Of a stretch of 64,000 bases of DNA, positions 26,575-34,861 are shown in pieces. Each line of letters starts with the position of its first letter. Position 1 is the first letter of the stretch. The notes beneath the pieces were generated by a model. That model was not told the origin of the DNA. It worked only from the letters and a program-made list of their open reading frames with translations, and ran no database searches. The translations under genes were made by a program, and so were the position numbers. Source of the stretch: an uncultured Tissierellia bacterium (GTDB lineage Bacteria > Bacillota > Clostridia > Tissierellales > Peptoniphilaceae); contig CAMYAK010000007.1 in NCBI GenBank assembly GCA_947253765.1, positions 1 through 64,000 on the forward strand, read 5' to 3'.

Positions 26575-27564
26575 TCAAACTTCCGAATAGTCCTCAAATC
26601 TTATTTTTTCAATATCATCTTCAGCTATGTTTAGGTGAGAGCTCATTAAGCTCTCAACTTCTTCAACTAATCTCATAGTGCCCATATCATAGTGATTTAG
26701 CAAAAACATCTTAGAAGCTCCATGTGCGTAGGTGTCTTGTAACCCAATTTTCCTAAGCGGTCTTGCTATAGCATTTTCAGCCATTACCTCAGCGACTGCA
26801 GTTCCCAAACCTCCTATAACTGTGCCATTCTCAATAGTAATTACTCCGTACTTATTATTTTTGCAGGCTTCAACAACTCTTTGATCTGTAAATGGTTTAA
26901 GAGTTGAAACATGTAAATGGTTTACGGACACGCCTTTTTCCTTTAGTATTTTGATTGCTCTTATCGCTTCTTCTGTACATATCGAAGAGGATAAAACCGT
27001 CACATCAGTTCCTTCAGATAGCTGTCTCGCCTTGTTTAACTCAATTGGTTCATTTGCAGGGAATAATCTGGGGACCTCTTTTCTTAACATACGTATATAA
27101 ACCGGGCCGTTATATTTATATGCCAGGTCAAGAGCCCCTTCAATCTCTGTTGCATCTCCAATATCAATAATAGCCATATTTGGTATAGTCCTTAACACAC
27201 CGATATCATTCGTTGATTGGTGAGACACCCCTCCCGGAGTAGTGATTCCCGGAACAAAGCCTACAAAAACAACCGGTAGATTAGGATAGGCAACGCTCAT
27301 TTCAATTTGATCTAAAATTCTTCTATATAGGAATACTGAAAATGAATGTAAAAATGGTCGATAACCTTCTCTAGCAAGTCCAGCTGCCCAAGAACACATA
27401 TTTTGTTCAGCAATTCCCATGGATAGATATCTATCGGGAAATATCTTTTTAAATTCGCTGATCTCACAAGAAGAACCCAAGTCAGCTGATAAAACAAGAA
27501 CCTCTGGGTGTTCCTTAGCAAGTCTAATTATATTTTTTGAATGTGTATTTAGTTCTAGCTTCAT
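26575..27564 (-). CDS. transketolase, C-terminal subunit
   Basis: 329 aa covering the pyrimidine-binding and C-terminal domains of a transketolase that is split into two genes. Landmarks are LVLSADLGSS, FPDRYLSMGIAEQNM with the catalytic Glu, GVSHQSTNDIGVLRTIPNM, and TIENGTVIGGLG near the end. It pairs with the gene directly upstream (17-base gap). Split transketolases of this kind occur with pentitol PTS loci, in apiose use (apulose-4-phosphate transketolase) and in other special sugar pathways; the general housekeeping enzyme is usually one chain. Confidence 0.9.
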   Translation of the reverse strand: MKLELNTHSKNIIRLAKEHPEVLVLSADLGSSCEISEFKKIFPDRYLSMGIAEQNMCSWAAGLAREGYRPFLHSFSVFLYRRILDQIEMSVAYPNLPVVFVGFVPGITTPGGVSHQSTNDIGVLRTIPNMAIIDIGDATEIEGALDLAYKYNGPVYIRMLRKEVPRLFPANEPIELNKARQLSEGTDVTVLSSSICTEEAIRAIKILKEKGVSVNHLHVSTLKPFTDQRVVEACKNNKYGVITIENGTVIGGLGTAVAEVMAENAIARPLRKIGLQDTYAHGASKMFLLNHYDMGTMRLVEEVESLMSSHLNIAEDDIEKIRFEDYSEV

Positions 27565-27581
27565 GGTTTAGGCACCTTTCT

Positions 27582-28493
27582 TTACATATTTTCATAGAAG
27601 TTTTTAAACTCATCACGTCTATCTTCTGGAATCCTGACGAAATGTTTTGGAATAATATCAGATATTATAGGCATTCCATGATCCGGTTCGGTCTGACAAA
27701 GAATAACTAATGGCTTGCCTTCATGATCAGAATTAGCAGCATCTATTAGGGCTTCAACATCATGTCCATTTACAGAAATAGCTTTCCAACCAAAAGCCTC
27801 AAACCTTTTTACGAGCGGCTCAATATTCATTACATCCTTTGTCCAGCCTTCAAGCTGCTGATGATTTACATCTACAACAACTACGAAATTATCCAATCCA
27901 TAGAAAGAGGATGCTTGGAAGCATTCATAGTCTTGTCCCTCTTGAAGTTCTCCATCAGAAAGCATGCAATATATCTTTCCTTTATGGCCTTTCATTTTAT
28001 ATGCATGTGCTGTACCTGCAGCAATACTTACCGTTTGTCCTAAGGATCCTGCTGTATTCTCAAAGCCAGGTGAATGCTCTGCTCCAATCATTTCCATATT
28101 CCAGCCATCTACATTGAATTTATCCATTGCTTCAGGGCCCATTCTTCCTGTTTCAATCAAAGCACAATATATTACGGAAGCGTAATGACAGCATGATACA
28201 AAAAATCTATCCTTATCATAATCAGGTTTTTCATGATTATATCCGTTATACAGTGATCCTTTTGGATAATCCATATTGCTTGGACTTGGGACCCCTGGAA
28301 ATAGCTGGGCATCCAAATTGCCCTGACTCGGCCCTATATTTAAAATATTCATATACATACTTGCAACTATCTCGGCTGAGGAACATGCCTGCGTCAGATA
28401 ACATCCACCTTTTTCTAGTGCTATCCCAAGTATCCTTTTCCTAATATTTGTTGCCACTTTTAAAACATCGCTTTTATTGATATTTGTTTCCAT
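27582..28493 (-). CDS. transketolase, N-terminal (thiamine diphosphate) subunit
   Basis: 303 aa with the ThDP site GSLGQTVSIAAGTAHAYKMKG, the metal motif SDGELQEGQDYEC (in place of GDGE), and VDVNHQQLEG. Together with the C-terminal subunit it makes a full alpha2beta2-type transketolase that moves two-carbon units between ketose and aldose phosphates. It is the first gene of the unit that continues with the aldolase and phosphatase genes, starting behind a strong promoter. Confidence 0.9.
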   Translation of the reverse strand: METNINKSDVLKVATNIRKRILGIALEKGGCYLTQACSSAEIVASMYMNILNIGPSQGNLDAQLFPGVPSPSNMDYPKGSLYNGYNHEKPDYDKDRFFVSCCHYASVIYCALIETGRMGPEAMDKFNVDGWNMEMIGAEHSPGFENTAGSLGQTVSIAAGTAHAYKMKGHKGKIYCMLSDGELQEGQDYECFQASSFYGLDNFVVVVDVNHQQLEGWTKDVMNIEPLVKRFEAFGWKAISVNGHDVEALIDAANSDHEGKPLVILCQTEPDHGMPIISDIIPKHFVRIPEDRRDEFKNFYENM

Positions 28494-28570
28494 TTCTTTG
28501 TTTTTCTCCTTTCGAGCGACAGTCTATAGCTTTTTTGCCACCATAAAACCTTATATTATTATTCGATTAC

Positions 28571-28599
28571 ATTATTTCATCATAGTGAACGTATGTCAA
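28571..28599 (-). promoter_or_regulatory. promoter of the transketolase operon
   Basis: On the minus strand TTGACA is followed after 17 bases by AATAAT (five of six consensus), about 80 bases before the transketolase start. The gap up to the degenerate repeat at 28754 has no gene. Confidence 0.7.
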
Positions 28600-28753
28600 T
28601 GCTTTTTTTATGTATTAGTAGTTAGCGATAAGTTAAAATTACAATGTGTAAAAAATGATTTTGATTATGAACCCTAACTTTCAGAAATTTTGTCTATTTA
28701 GTTTAGAGTTTGGCTGCCATATTTTTATTAATAATTAAAAAGCTGGCAATATC

Positions 28754-29107
28754 TTTAGAATAAACGATGTTGGTGGGCAGACGATCAGAAAAAGATCAAC
28801 CGATCTTTGAGCATCTTTTCAAAAAATCATACATAAGTAACGCGATAAAAAAGAATGTGTTATATAAAATAGCATATTTTCAATGGATTCAAGTCTTTAA
28901 AGTAACCTTAACAAGCATCATTAATATTATAGAGTATTAGGGAGAGTGGCATTTAGATACTATAGCTTTATTCGTTTCAAAAACTGGATATATTACTAGA
29001 AAAATGGTTATTTCTAATGGATTAAAAGGCTACCCAACCCCTTATGTTTAGCCAACCTTTAAAGGCTATCTGTTCTTCTAAAAATCTAACCCCCATTGGC
29101 AAAGTCA
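28754..29107. repeat. decayed ISL3-like MITE
   Basis: The left end (TAGAATAAACGATGTTGGTG) and the following imperfect hairpin with GATCAG/GATCAACC match the element at 17954. The right half (TTATTTCTAATGGATTAAAA, then AGCCAACCTTTAAAGGCTAT) matches the inside of the 145-bp element at 18085-18229, and the right tip resembles a mutated GGCTCTTTGTC. This makes it an old copy of the same family, about 350 bp. There is no gene in it. Confidence 0.6.
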
Positions 29108-29144
29108 CTTAAATAATAATAAATAGTATTGAAAATAAATAACA

Positions 29145-29665
29145 TCAGTATCCTAAAGACTCATTAATAAGCACTACCTCATATTCTCTCCCTATCGATT
29201 TATGCAAAAAAATTAAAATATTGCAGCAAATCCTATCGGGACTCTTGCAGCCATAGCACTTGTCAGTTTTTTCAGCACAAGGGGTTTTTAGCTTTAAATG
29301 TTTTGAATTGAGAGGAGCTGCAACGTTTCTTGCCCTATAAATTGCACTTTCAAGTTCAGGGGTTATTTTTTTAACCCAACTAAAAAATAGACTTTTTTTC
29401 TGTCCGAATGATTTTCTCGCAACCCTATTGCCCACCCCATCTATATTAACAATTTTTCCGGTTCCGGATATAACATTGACAGAAGAAATATAAATTTGAG
29501 ACCGTGTAGCAGCTAACCTGGTTTCTTTTACCGTCATTCCCTCCGGTCTTCCATAATGCCAAAATACTTTATTATGGGTTGATGACTTGGAAAAAGGTTG
29601 ATTTTTTCAAAGGTTACTGAGCCGCCAATCCCTACAGTTTTATTGCAATACAATTGTTTAAGTAA
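29145..29665 (-). pseudogene. LUD-domain (LutC-like lactate utilization) protein, broken
   Basis: The longest piece (130 codons) reads like the C-terminal part of a LUD protein: TRLAATRSQIYISSVNVISG, IVNIDGVGNRVA, RARNVAAPLN, then a cysteine cluster CYGCKSPDRICC and YEVVLINESLGY. Upstream, another frame encodes KTVGIGGSVTFEKIN, the glycine-rich start motif of the same domain, so a frameshift lies around 29570-29610. The true N-terminus is missing and an in-frame stop precedes the fragment. A remnant between a decayed MITE and the gntR gene. Confidence 0.8.
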
Positions 29666-29710
29666 TCAACCGACTCTTCTCATTTGAATTATCATCATTT
29701 AATTCATTTT

Positions 29711-30430
29711 TTAGTTTCTTCCGGAGACATGACGAAAAACTGTGTTTTCTGAAAGATAATATGCAATTGTATATTCTAAAAGTTCATTATTTTCACTATA
29801 GTTTTGATAATTAACTTTAAAAAGAAATGGATTTTCCTTCAAATTGAATACATCTTTCAGCTCATCATTTGCTTTAATTATTTCCATCTCTTCTTTATAA
29901 ATTACCGGCATTTTATTAAACATGTCCATATACGTGTAAAGAGAATGACTTTCAAAATCAAATCTTTCCGGATGATCATAGTATTTGGTTGAAAAATAGC
30001 ATATCTGAAGTGCATATGGTTTTTCGTCAATTTCAGTTAATCTTATTAATTCGTACATATCATTTTGACCAACGAACTTTAAAAGAATGTCTTTTGGGAA
30101 ACTTACCTTTTTGAGAGAAATTAGTTTTCTTTTATTCACAAATCCTTTTTGTATCAAACTTCTACTTAAGCTGTTTGAGACATTTTCACCAAAAACTATA
30201 TTTTTCTTACTTGGCTCCTTTATTACAACATTACCTTTACCTTGAATCTTCTCGATAAATCCTTCATCTACAAGCGTTTGTATAGCCTTCCTTACAGTTA
30301 GTCTGTTTATTTTATACATTTCAGACATTTTTCGCTCTGAAAGTATATATTGTCCAACCCTATACTCCCCACTATGAATTTTTTGTTTGATGTTATTTGC
30401 AAGTTGTTGGTATATATGTTTGTTATTCAT
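29711..30430 (-). CDS. GntR family regulator with UTRA sensor domain
   Basis: 239 aa. Winged HTH in residues ~1-70 (LSERKMSEMYKINRLTVRKAIQTLVDEGFIEKIQGKGNVV) and UTRA effector domain ~85-235. This subfamily senses sugar phosphates and amino-sugar or Amadori products. Its ATG lies inside the 3' end of the UTRA-only gene (8-base overlap, ATGAATAA), so translation of the two is coupled. It probably controls the mannose-type PTS and deglycase operon starting upstream at 34.7 kb. Confidence 0.92.
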   Translation of the reverse strand: MNNKHIYQQLANNIKQKIHSGEYRVGQYILSERKMSEMYKINRLTVRKAIQTLVDEGFIEKIQGKGNVVIKEPSKKNIVFGENVSNSLSRSLIQKGFVNKRKLISLKKVSFPKDILLKFVGQNDMYELIRLTEIDEKPYALQICYFSTKYYDHPERFDFESHSLYTYMDMFNKMPVIYKEEMEIIKANDELKDVFNLKENPFLFKVNYQNYSENNELLEYTIAYYLSENTVFRHVSGRN

Positions 30431-30938
30431 ATCTATTCACACTTTTATACTTAAAAAAATTATACCTTGAAATCAAAGTATAATATTCTAAGATACTTCC
30501 ATTATCTAAATATGAGACCCCTGTTGTTAAAGAGACGTATTCTTCGTCATCTAACTTTAACAAACGTTTTTCTTCCAATGTTGGCTTAACAACTTTTATT
30601 TCTTCAGAAGTTTTAGAAATGCTATATCCATAAAGCTCTTTGATTTTTTCATATAAAGATACATTTGTTAAATCTTCTTTTTCTAAGCCCAATACTTTTT
30701 CGCTCTCAATATAAACTTGTTCAAGTGAACATGGAAGATCATTGATAATTCTTAATTTTTTATAGCTTAAAACTCTTGTTGCTAATGGAATTTTTAAATA
30801 TTCACTGACTATTCTGTTGGACTCCTTAATAGAAAGATCAAGAATTTCATACCTATATATATACTCATTCCGATTCAATAACTCACTTATTGTTTTTAAG
30901 GGTGCATCGGATCTTAATATCGAAATTTCGCTTTCCAT
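30423..30938 (-). CDS. UTRA-domain protein without a DNA-binding domain
   Basis: 171 aa that corresponds to residues ~75-240 of a GntR/UTRA regulator: ILDLSIKESNRIVSEYLKIP, SYKKLRIINDLPCSLEQVYI, SLYEKIKELYGYSISKTSEEI, SILEYYTLISRYNFFKYK. No winged helix precedes it. The start has a clean ribosome site (AAAGGAGATAAAATG) and a consensus promoter at normal distance, so it is not a truncated leftover by frameshift. It is translationally coupled to a complete GntR/UTRA protein. It may bind the same ligand, form mixed dimers and tune the regulator; that is inference. Confidence 0.82.
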   Translation of the reverse strand: MESEISILRSDAPLKTISELLNRNEYIYRYEILDLSIKESNRIVSEYLKIPLATRVLSYKKLRIINDLPCSLEQVYIESEKVLGLEKEDLTNVSLYEKIKELYGYSISKTSEEIKVVKPTLEEKRLLKLDDEEYVSLTTGVSYLDNGSILEYYTLISRYNFFKYKSVNRYE

Positions 30939-30964
30939 TTTATCTCCTTTTTCTGATTTCCTTA

Positions 30965-30993
30965 ACTATACCAGTTAAAATTATTCAGGTCAA
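30965..30993 (-). promoter_or_regulatory. promoter of the UTRA-gntR pair
   Basis: On the minus strand TTGACC, 17-base spacer, TATAGT, about 27 bases ahead of the UTRA start codon. It shows that the HTH-less ORF has its own proper 5' end. Confidence 0.7.
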
Positions 30994-31042
30994 TTTCTTG
31001 ATTTTTGTTAAGAAACTCTAAAGGATTAACTCATTAATGAAA

Positions 31043-31077
31043 AATAATAAGGGGTAGTTTTCTACCCCTCATTATTT
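31043..31077. terminator. terminator of the mannose-type PTS operon
   Basis: Stem AATAATAAGGGGTAG / CTACCCCTCATTATT with a TTTT loop and T-rich sequence on both sides. It lies 32 bases beyond the PTS IIA stop and ahead of the UTRA-gntR promoter, so it separates the two units and could work in both directions. Confidence 0.85.
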
Positions 31078-31108
31078 TTATACTACATTTTTCCTGTTTA
31101 AAAATTTA

Positions 31109-31510
31109 TTATTCAGCTGAAAAAATACTTTTATCTAAAATCCCCATATTTTCTTGTCCTGTACTTATAGCTTTTTCAGCATCTATTTTCCCATTTTCAA
31201 ACATCCTCTGACTTATCATTTGTAATAAGGTAGGGAGGTTTATCCCATAAAGCAAGGTAATATTATCATTATTTAGTGCATACTCCAGAGAAATATTAAA
31301 TGGAGTCCCATTTAACAGGTCACAGCAAATATATATTTTACCTTTAAGTCCTTTCAGCAACTCACCTAGTTTATCCCTCAAGTATCCTGCGTTGCAATCC
31401 TGGTTATAATCAATAAAATAATAATCTTCCTGTTTACCCATTATTAATTCCAGTGCTTTACTTAGCCCACCAGCGAATTCCCCGTGTCCTATTACAATTA
31501 TAGCTTCCAT
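31109..31510 (-). CDS. PTS mannose/fructose/sorbose-type EIIA
   Basis: 133 aa with the phosphohistidine H9 in IIVIGHGEFAGGL, the usual start of Man-family EIIA domains, and CDLLNGTPFN in the middle. It is encoded as a separate protein and is the last gene of the operon, 7 bases after the deglycase gene. It takes phosphate from HPr and gives it to the EIIB encoded upstream. Confidence 0.9.
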   Translation of the reverse strand: MEAIIVIGHGEFAGGLSKALELIMGKQEDYYFIDYNQDCNAGYLRDKLGELLKGLKGKIYICCDLLNGTPFNISLEYALNNDNITLLYGINLPTLLQMISQRMFENGKIDAEKAISTGQENMGILDKSIFSAE

Positions 31511-31517
31511 ATTCCCC

Positions 31518-32597
31518 CTATCCTAAATGAGCTAACTCAATTTTAAAAGGATTGATGTTTGTGTCAATTCCTATATCTTTTGCTCCCTTGGCAGAAATAA
31601 ACTGAATCGGAATTGTATAAGCAATAGGCGCAATATACTTGCTAAATGGAAGCGAAAATATTAAATCGCGCTCATCGTGTTCAACCTTTTTGTTTGTTAT
31701 TAGGTGAACTCTATCACTATACTCTTTAAATGCATCTCTGAATTTCAAGCTTCTTTCCCACTCAACTTCATCAGAGCCAAAGATTATAATTGTCTGTCTG
31801 TCAGTTAAAGCCATGGTTGGCCCATGTGAATACTCTTCGAGTTCATAAGCTATTGTGGGAAGTCTCAACATCTCTCCTATTTTTAACATGCCCTCTAAAG
31901 CACTTGCAAAGTCTATACCATAGCCCAACACATATATCCTGTCGCTATTAACAATAGTTTTTGCGTTATTTTCGTACCAATCTTCTGATTCTTTTAAAAC
32001 CAATTCGAAATTGTCTAACAAGTTGCTTGTTTCACTTAACAACTCTTCATATTTATCTTGTGAGATTTTGTCCAAGAATCTGGCTAATGACAGGGCCCAG
32101 AGGTAAACCTGAAGTACAGAAACTGTATATCCTCTTGTCTCAGGTGGTGTCAATTCTTTACCACAAAGCAAATGTATGATGTTGCCGGCAAAGTTTGTTA
32201 TTTCACTTTCTAGGTCTTCAGTTAAAACTAGAGTATCATAGCCTTTCTCCCCGGCCTCTTTTATAAGATCCATTGTTGAAATTGAAGTCCCTGATTGACT
32301 TATTCCTACAAATAATATTTCTTCTTTTTTTAGTTCACCTGTCCAATCTGCCTTTTCATAGTTTTTGAAAACAGTTGGATAGTGTGCTTCAGCATTCATA
32401 CCTACTAAATGCTTAAAATAATACTTGGCAAGCACCGATACGTTATATGACGTACCTGAACCGACAAAAATTATCTTTTTATATTTTTTGTTCTTAAACA
32501 ACTCCAAAAATGGATCAATATATATTGACCTGTTTTTAAAAGCCTCTCTTAGTGCCCTGGGCTGGTCAAACATATATCCTAATACTGTTTCTTTCAA
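31518..32597 (-). CDS. SIS-domain sugar-amine deglycase (fructoselysine/glucoselysine-6-phosphate type)
   Basis: 359 aa with two SIS domains: FVGSGTSYNVSVLAKYYF and VGISQSGTSISTMDL in the first, GYGIDFASALEGMLKIGEML and EEYSHGPTMAL in the second. There is no glutaminase domain, so it is not GlmS. SIS proteins beside Man-family PTS genes, such as FrlB and GfrE/GfrF, cleave phosphorylated Amadori products or related glycosylamines to a sugar phosphate and an amino acid. AgaS-type deaminase activity is an alternative. Its start overlaps the IIB stop. Confidence 0.83.
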   Translation of the reverse strand: MKETVLGYMFDQPRALREAFKNRSIYIDPFLELFKNKKYKKIIFVGSGTSYNVSVLAKYYFKHLVGMNAEAHYPTVFKNYEKADWTGELKKEEILFVGISQSGTSISTMDLIKEAGEKGYDTLVLTEDLESEITNFAGNIIHLLCGKELTPPETRGYTVSVLQVYLWALSLARFLDKISQDKYEELLSETSNLLDNFELVLKESEDWYENNAKTIVNSDRIYVLGYGIDFASALEGMLKIGEMLRLPTIAYELEEYSHGPTMALTDRQTIIIFGSDEVEWERSLKFRDAFKEYSDRVHLITNKKVEHDERDLIFSLPFSKYIAPIAYTIPIQFISAKGAKDIGIDTNINPFKIELAHLG

Positions 32598-33088
32598 TTT
32601 ATTCCCTCCTTTTCAAGCAAATCTGTTAGCTTTTCTTCTTTATCATTTGGTACTATTTGAACGACTATTTCAACGTCATTAGCTAAAAGTTCCTTAAATT
32701 CTCCAAGAGTACTATCAGATAAGAAAAGTGTCTTTTTTAGGTGATATTCTGCGCCCTTTTCAGGGGTCATATTGCCAACAGTAATCCTTTTGAAATGGTA
32801 GCCTTCATTATACATATCCAGCAAAGCCTTTGGCCCATTACACAAAACCATTACATTTGAGCCTTTATCAAGCCTTCTTTTTAGCTTATCTGCACAAGTC
32901 TTTGCATCATAGAAAGAAAGTTTTACTCCTGAAGGCGTTCCAAATTTCAAAGCTGTCTGCCTAAGTTTATCTTTGACAATCAGATCGTCTACTATCAGAA
33001 TTTTATCTACTCCATAATATGGAATCCAATAACCTACAACCTGTCCATGTATTAATCGGTCATCTATTCTATGATCTAATACCGCCAC
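32594..33088 (-). CDS. PTS mannose/fructose/sorbose-type EIIB
   Basis: 164 aa from a GTG after GGAGGAGAAA. The phosphohistidine H14 is in RIDDRLIHGQVV, the family hallmark, followed by KILIVDD. It carries phosphate from EIIA to the sugar transported by EIIC/EIID. It lies 9 bases after the EIID gene and overlaps the deglycase start by 4 bases. Confidence 0.92.
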   Translation of the reverse strand: MAVLDHRIDDRLIHGQVVGYWIPYYGVDKILIVDDLIVKDKLRQTALKFGTPSGVKLSFYDAKTCADKLKRRLDKGSNVMVLCNGPKALLDMYNEGYHFKRITVGNMTPEKGAEYHLKKTLFLSDSTLGEFKELLANDVEIVVQIVPNDKEEKLTDLLEKEGIN

Positions 33089-33097
33089 TTTCTCCTC

Positions 33098-33919
33098 CTA
33101 TCCGATTACCCCAAATACACCCAATATGAATGCAACTGTCGCAATTATTAAAATGATTTTAGAAAAGCTGAGCTGTTTTTTAATAAGTCTATAAATTCCA
33201 AGTGTGGCAATTAAAGACAATAACTCGGGTACTATTTCATCAAGATACTCTTGAACAACTATACTGGTTCCTGATATATCGAATTTTAATGGTGTTGTTA
33301 TTCCAATCCATTGTGCAATCATAGCCCCAATTGAAGCCATTCCAATTATTCCTGCACAATAAGTGAATACCTTCATTAATCCGCTTTCCTGCAAATTGCT
33401 CATCAACTGAGTACCTTGTGCATATCCATATTTTAGTCCATAATATCTAGTCAAGAAATTCGGCAGGTTATATGTTAAAAGTAAAATAATAGGTCCTAAA
33501 ATATTCCCTTGGGTTGCAAAACTAACTCCAAGAGAAGTTGCTATAACTTTGAAAATTCCCCAGAAGAAAGTATCCCCTATTCCACTAAGTGGCCCCATCA
33601 ATGAAACTTTTACTGCGTTTATAGTTTCAACATCAAATTCCGGATCACTTTGTGCTTGCTCTTCCATTGCAACTGAAAGGCCCATTACAAATGGAGACGG
33701 TGCCACGGTCATATTAAAAGCAGCTATATGACGATGCATTGCAGCCTTATAACCCTCTTCGTCATCTTTCCAGATTCGCTTTAAACTTGGCATAACAGCA
33801 TATAGGAAACCGAGCCCTTCCATTCGCTCATAGTTAAAAGATCCTAACAAAGAAAATGATCTCCAAAAAATACTTTTCGATTCATTCTTCGGAAGACTTT
33901 TTAATTTATCATTATTCAT
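33098..33919 (-). CDS. PTS mannose-type EIID
   Basis: 273 aa. Typical landmarks are FWRSFSLLGSFNYERMEGLGFLYAVMP, the HRHIAAFNM region, and SLMGPLSGIGDTFFWGIFKVI; membrane segments cluster in the second half. EIID with EIIC forms the translocation unit found only in the mannose family. Start overlaps the EIIC stop by one base. Confidence 0.92.
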   Translation of the reverse strand: MNNDKLKSLPKNESKSIFWRSFSLLGSFNYERMEGLGFLYAVMPSLKRIWKDDEEGYKAAMHRHIAAFNMTVAPSPFVMGLSVAMEEQAQSDPEFDVETINAVKVSLMGPLSGIGDTFFWGIFKVIATSLGVSFATQGNILGPIILLLTYNLPNFLTRYYGLKYGYAQGTQLMSNLQESGLMKVFTYCAGIIGMASIGAMIAQWIGITTPLKFDISGTSIVVQEYLDEIVPELLSLIATLGIYRLIKKQLSFSKIILIIATVAFILGVFGVIG

Positions 33920-34698
33920 TACAGTTCCTCCTCAAATTCGTTACTTGCTGTTTTTTCAAGTTCCAGTTCCTTTGTTTTAATCTGGTACATCACCAATGCT
34001 ATAGCTAAAGCAATTGTAGCTACTGCAATCATGGACATCTTTAACCATGCGGAAAGCGCAAAGCCAATCATTAAATAAGGAATTAATTCTTTTTCCATAA
34101 GTAAATTCAACAAAAGTGCAAATCCCATGGCCGGAAGAACTTTTGCTACGGCATTCAGACCGTTATTAACCCAACCGGGAATATTATTAACTATTTTTGA
34201 AATAACATCGTTACCGGCATATAATGCAAAAAATGTTAAGCCCCAATAAACAATTAAAACGATCAAACCTTGTAAATAATGAATTCCTATAATAGATTTT
34301 TCACGCCCACCAATATCAATAAGTTTGTCAACCTCATGCATCATAGGTGAGTATAATGTGTCGATTATTGTCTGCAAAAATTGCATTAATAATGAAACAG
34401 GAACAGCAAATGTCATTGCTACTTCTATACCTGACTTTGTAGCTAAAGCTATGGCTGCGCCAATGGTTCCACCCGGGCCTACACTTAGTCCTGCTGTTGG
34501 GCCGATTGCAGCAGATCCCATAAAAATAAGTTGTAACTGGGCTCCTATTATTAAGCCTTGCTTAAGATCTCCCATTATTAATCCAACAAGAGCTCCGGTT
34601 ACTACAGGCTCTCTGAACTTACATTCGCCCAGCCAACCTCCTTCCAATTGTGATATTGCCGCGACTATTCCTATTAAAGCAGCTTGTAATATGTTCAT
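33919..34698 (-). CDS. PTS mannose-type EIIC
   Basis: 259 aa, polytopic. The N-terminal ALIGIVAAISQLEGGWLGECKFREPVVTGALVGLIMGDLKQG and IGAQLQLIFMGSAAIG follow sorbose/mannose EIIC proteins. It is the first gene of the operon EIIC-EIID-EIIB-deglycase-EIIA, with AAGGAGG before the ATG. Confidence 0.92.
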   Translation of the reverse strand: MNILQAALIGIVAAISQLEGGWLGECKFREPVVTGALVGLIMGDLKQGLIIGAQLQLIFMGSAAIGPTAGLSVGPGGTIGAAIALATKSGIEVAMTFAVPVSLLMQFLQTIIDTLYSPMMHEVDKLIDIGGREKSIIGIHYLQGLIVLIVYWGLTFFALYAGNDVISKIVNNIPGWVNNGLNAVAKVLPAMGFALLLNLLMEKELIPYLMIGFALSAWLKMSMIAVATIALAIALVMYQIKTKELELEKTASNEFEEEL

Positions 34699-34717
34699 AC
34701 TTTCCTCCTTTTCTAGT

Positions 34718-34753
34718 GGTGTATACCATATACCATCTATATTTTAATATACC
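34718..34753. promoter_or_regulatory. candidate GntR/UTRA operator: three TATACC boxes
   Basis: TATACC occurs three times, at 34722, 34729 and 34748, the first as part of the near-palindrome GGTGTATACC. They flank the -10 box of the PTS promoter, where a repressor would block transcription. A TATACC also overlaps the promoter of the UTRA-gntR pair (30967-30972), which would fit autoregulation. Confidence 0.5.
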
Positions 34754-34769
34754 ATATTCTGTTTTGCAA
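34741..34769 (-). promoter_or_regulatory. promoter of the mannose-type PTS operon
   Basis: On the minus strand TTGCAA, 17-base spacer and TAAAAT (five of six), about 45 bases before the EIIC start. Confidence 0.65.
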
Positions 34770-34778
34770 GCGTTTTCT
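34765..34778. promoter_or_regulatory. candidate cre site at the PTS promoter
   Basis: On the minus strand AGAAAACGCTTGCA agrees with the cre consensus TGWAAACGNTNWCA at 12 of 14 positions and overlaps the -35 box. Confidence 0.4.
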
Positions 34779-34820
34779 TTATACTCACAAACATTAAATT
34801 TTAGCTTGATTAAATATAAA

Positions 34821-34861
34821 AAAATACTCCAACCAATACAGACCTTTGACTGGAGTATTTT
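34821..34861. terminator. inverted repeat upstream of selD, possible terminator
   Basis: An 11-bp perfect stem AAAATACTCCA / TGGAGTATTTT with a 19-base loop and A/T tails on both sides, in the gap between the divergent PTS operon and selD. It has the shape of a bidirectional terminator, but no gene ends beside it; it may be left over from a lost gene. Confidence 0.45.

Noticed and set aside
26575..28493. Split transketolase as part of a sulfo-transketolase (SqwGH) pathway for SQ
   Set aside because: The window already has a complete transaldolase pathway for SQ with its own regulator, and the transketolase genes are in another operon with a polyol PTS. Kept only as a phylogenetic alternative.
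28494..28753. Riboswitch or leader RNA ahead of the transketolase operon
   Set aside because: The promoter is about 80 bases from the start codon and the space between shows no recognised aptamer or terminator hairpin.
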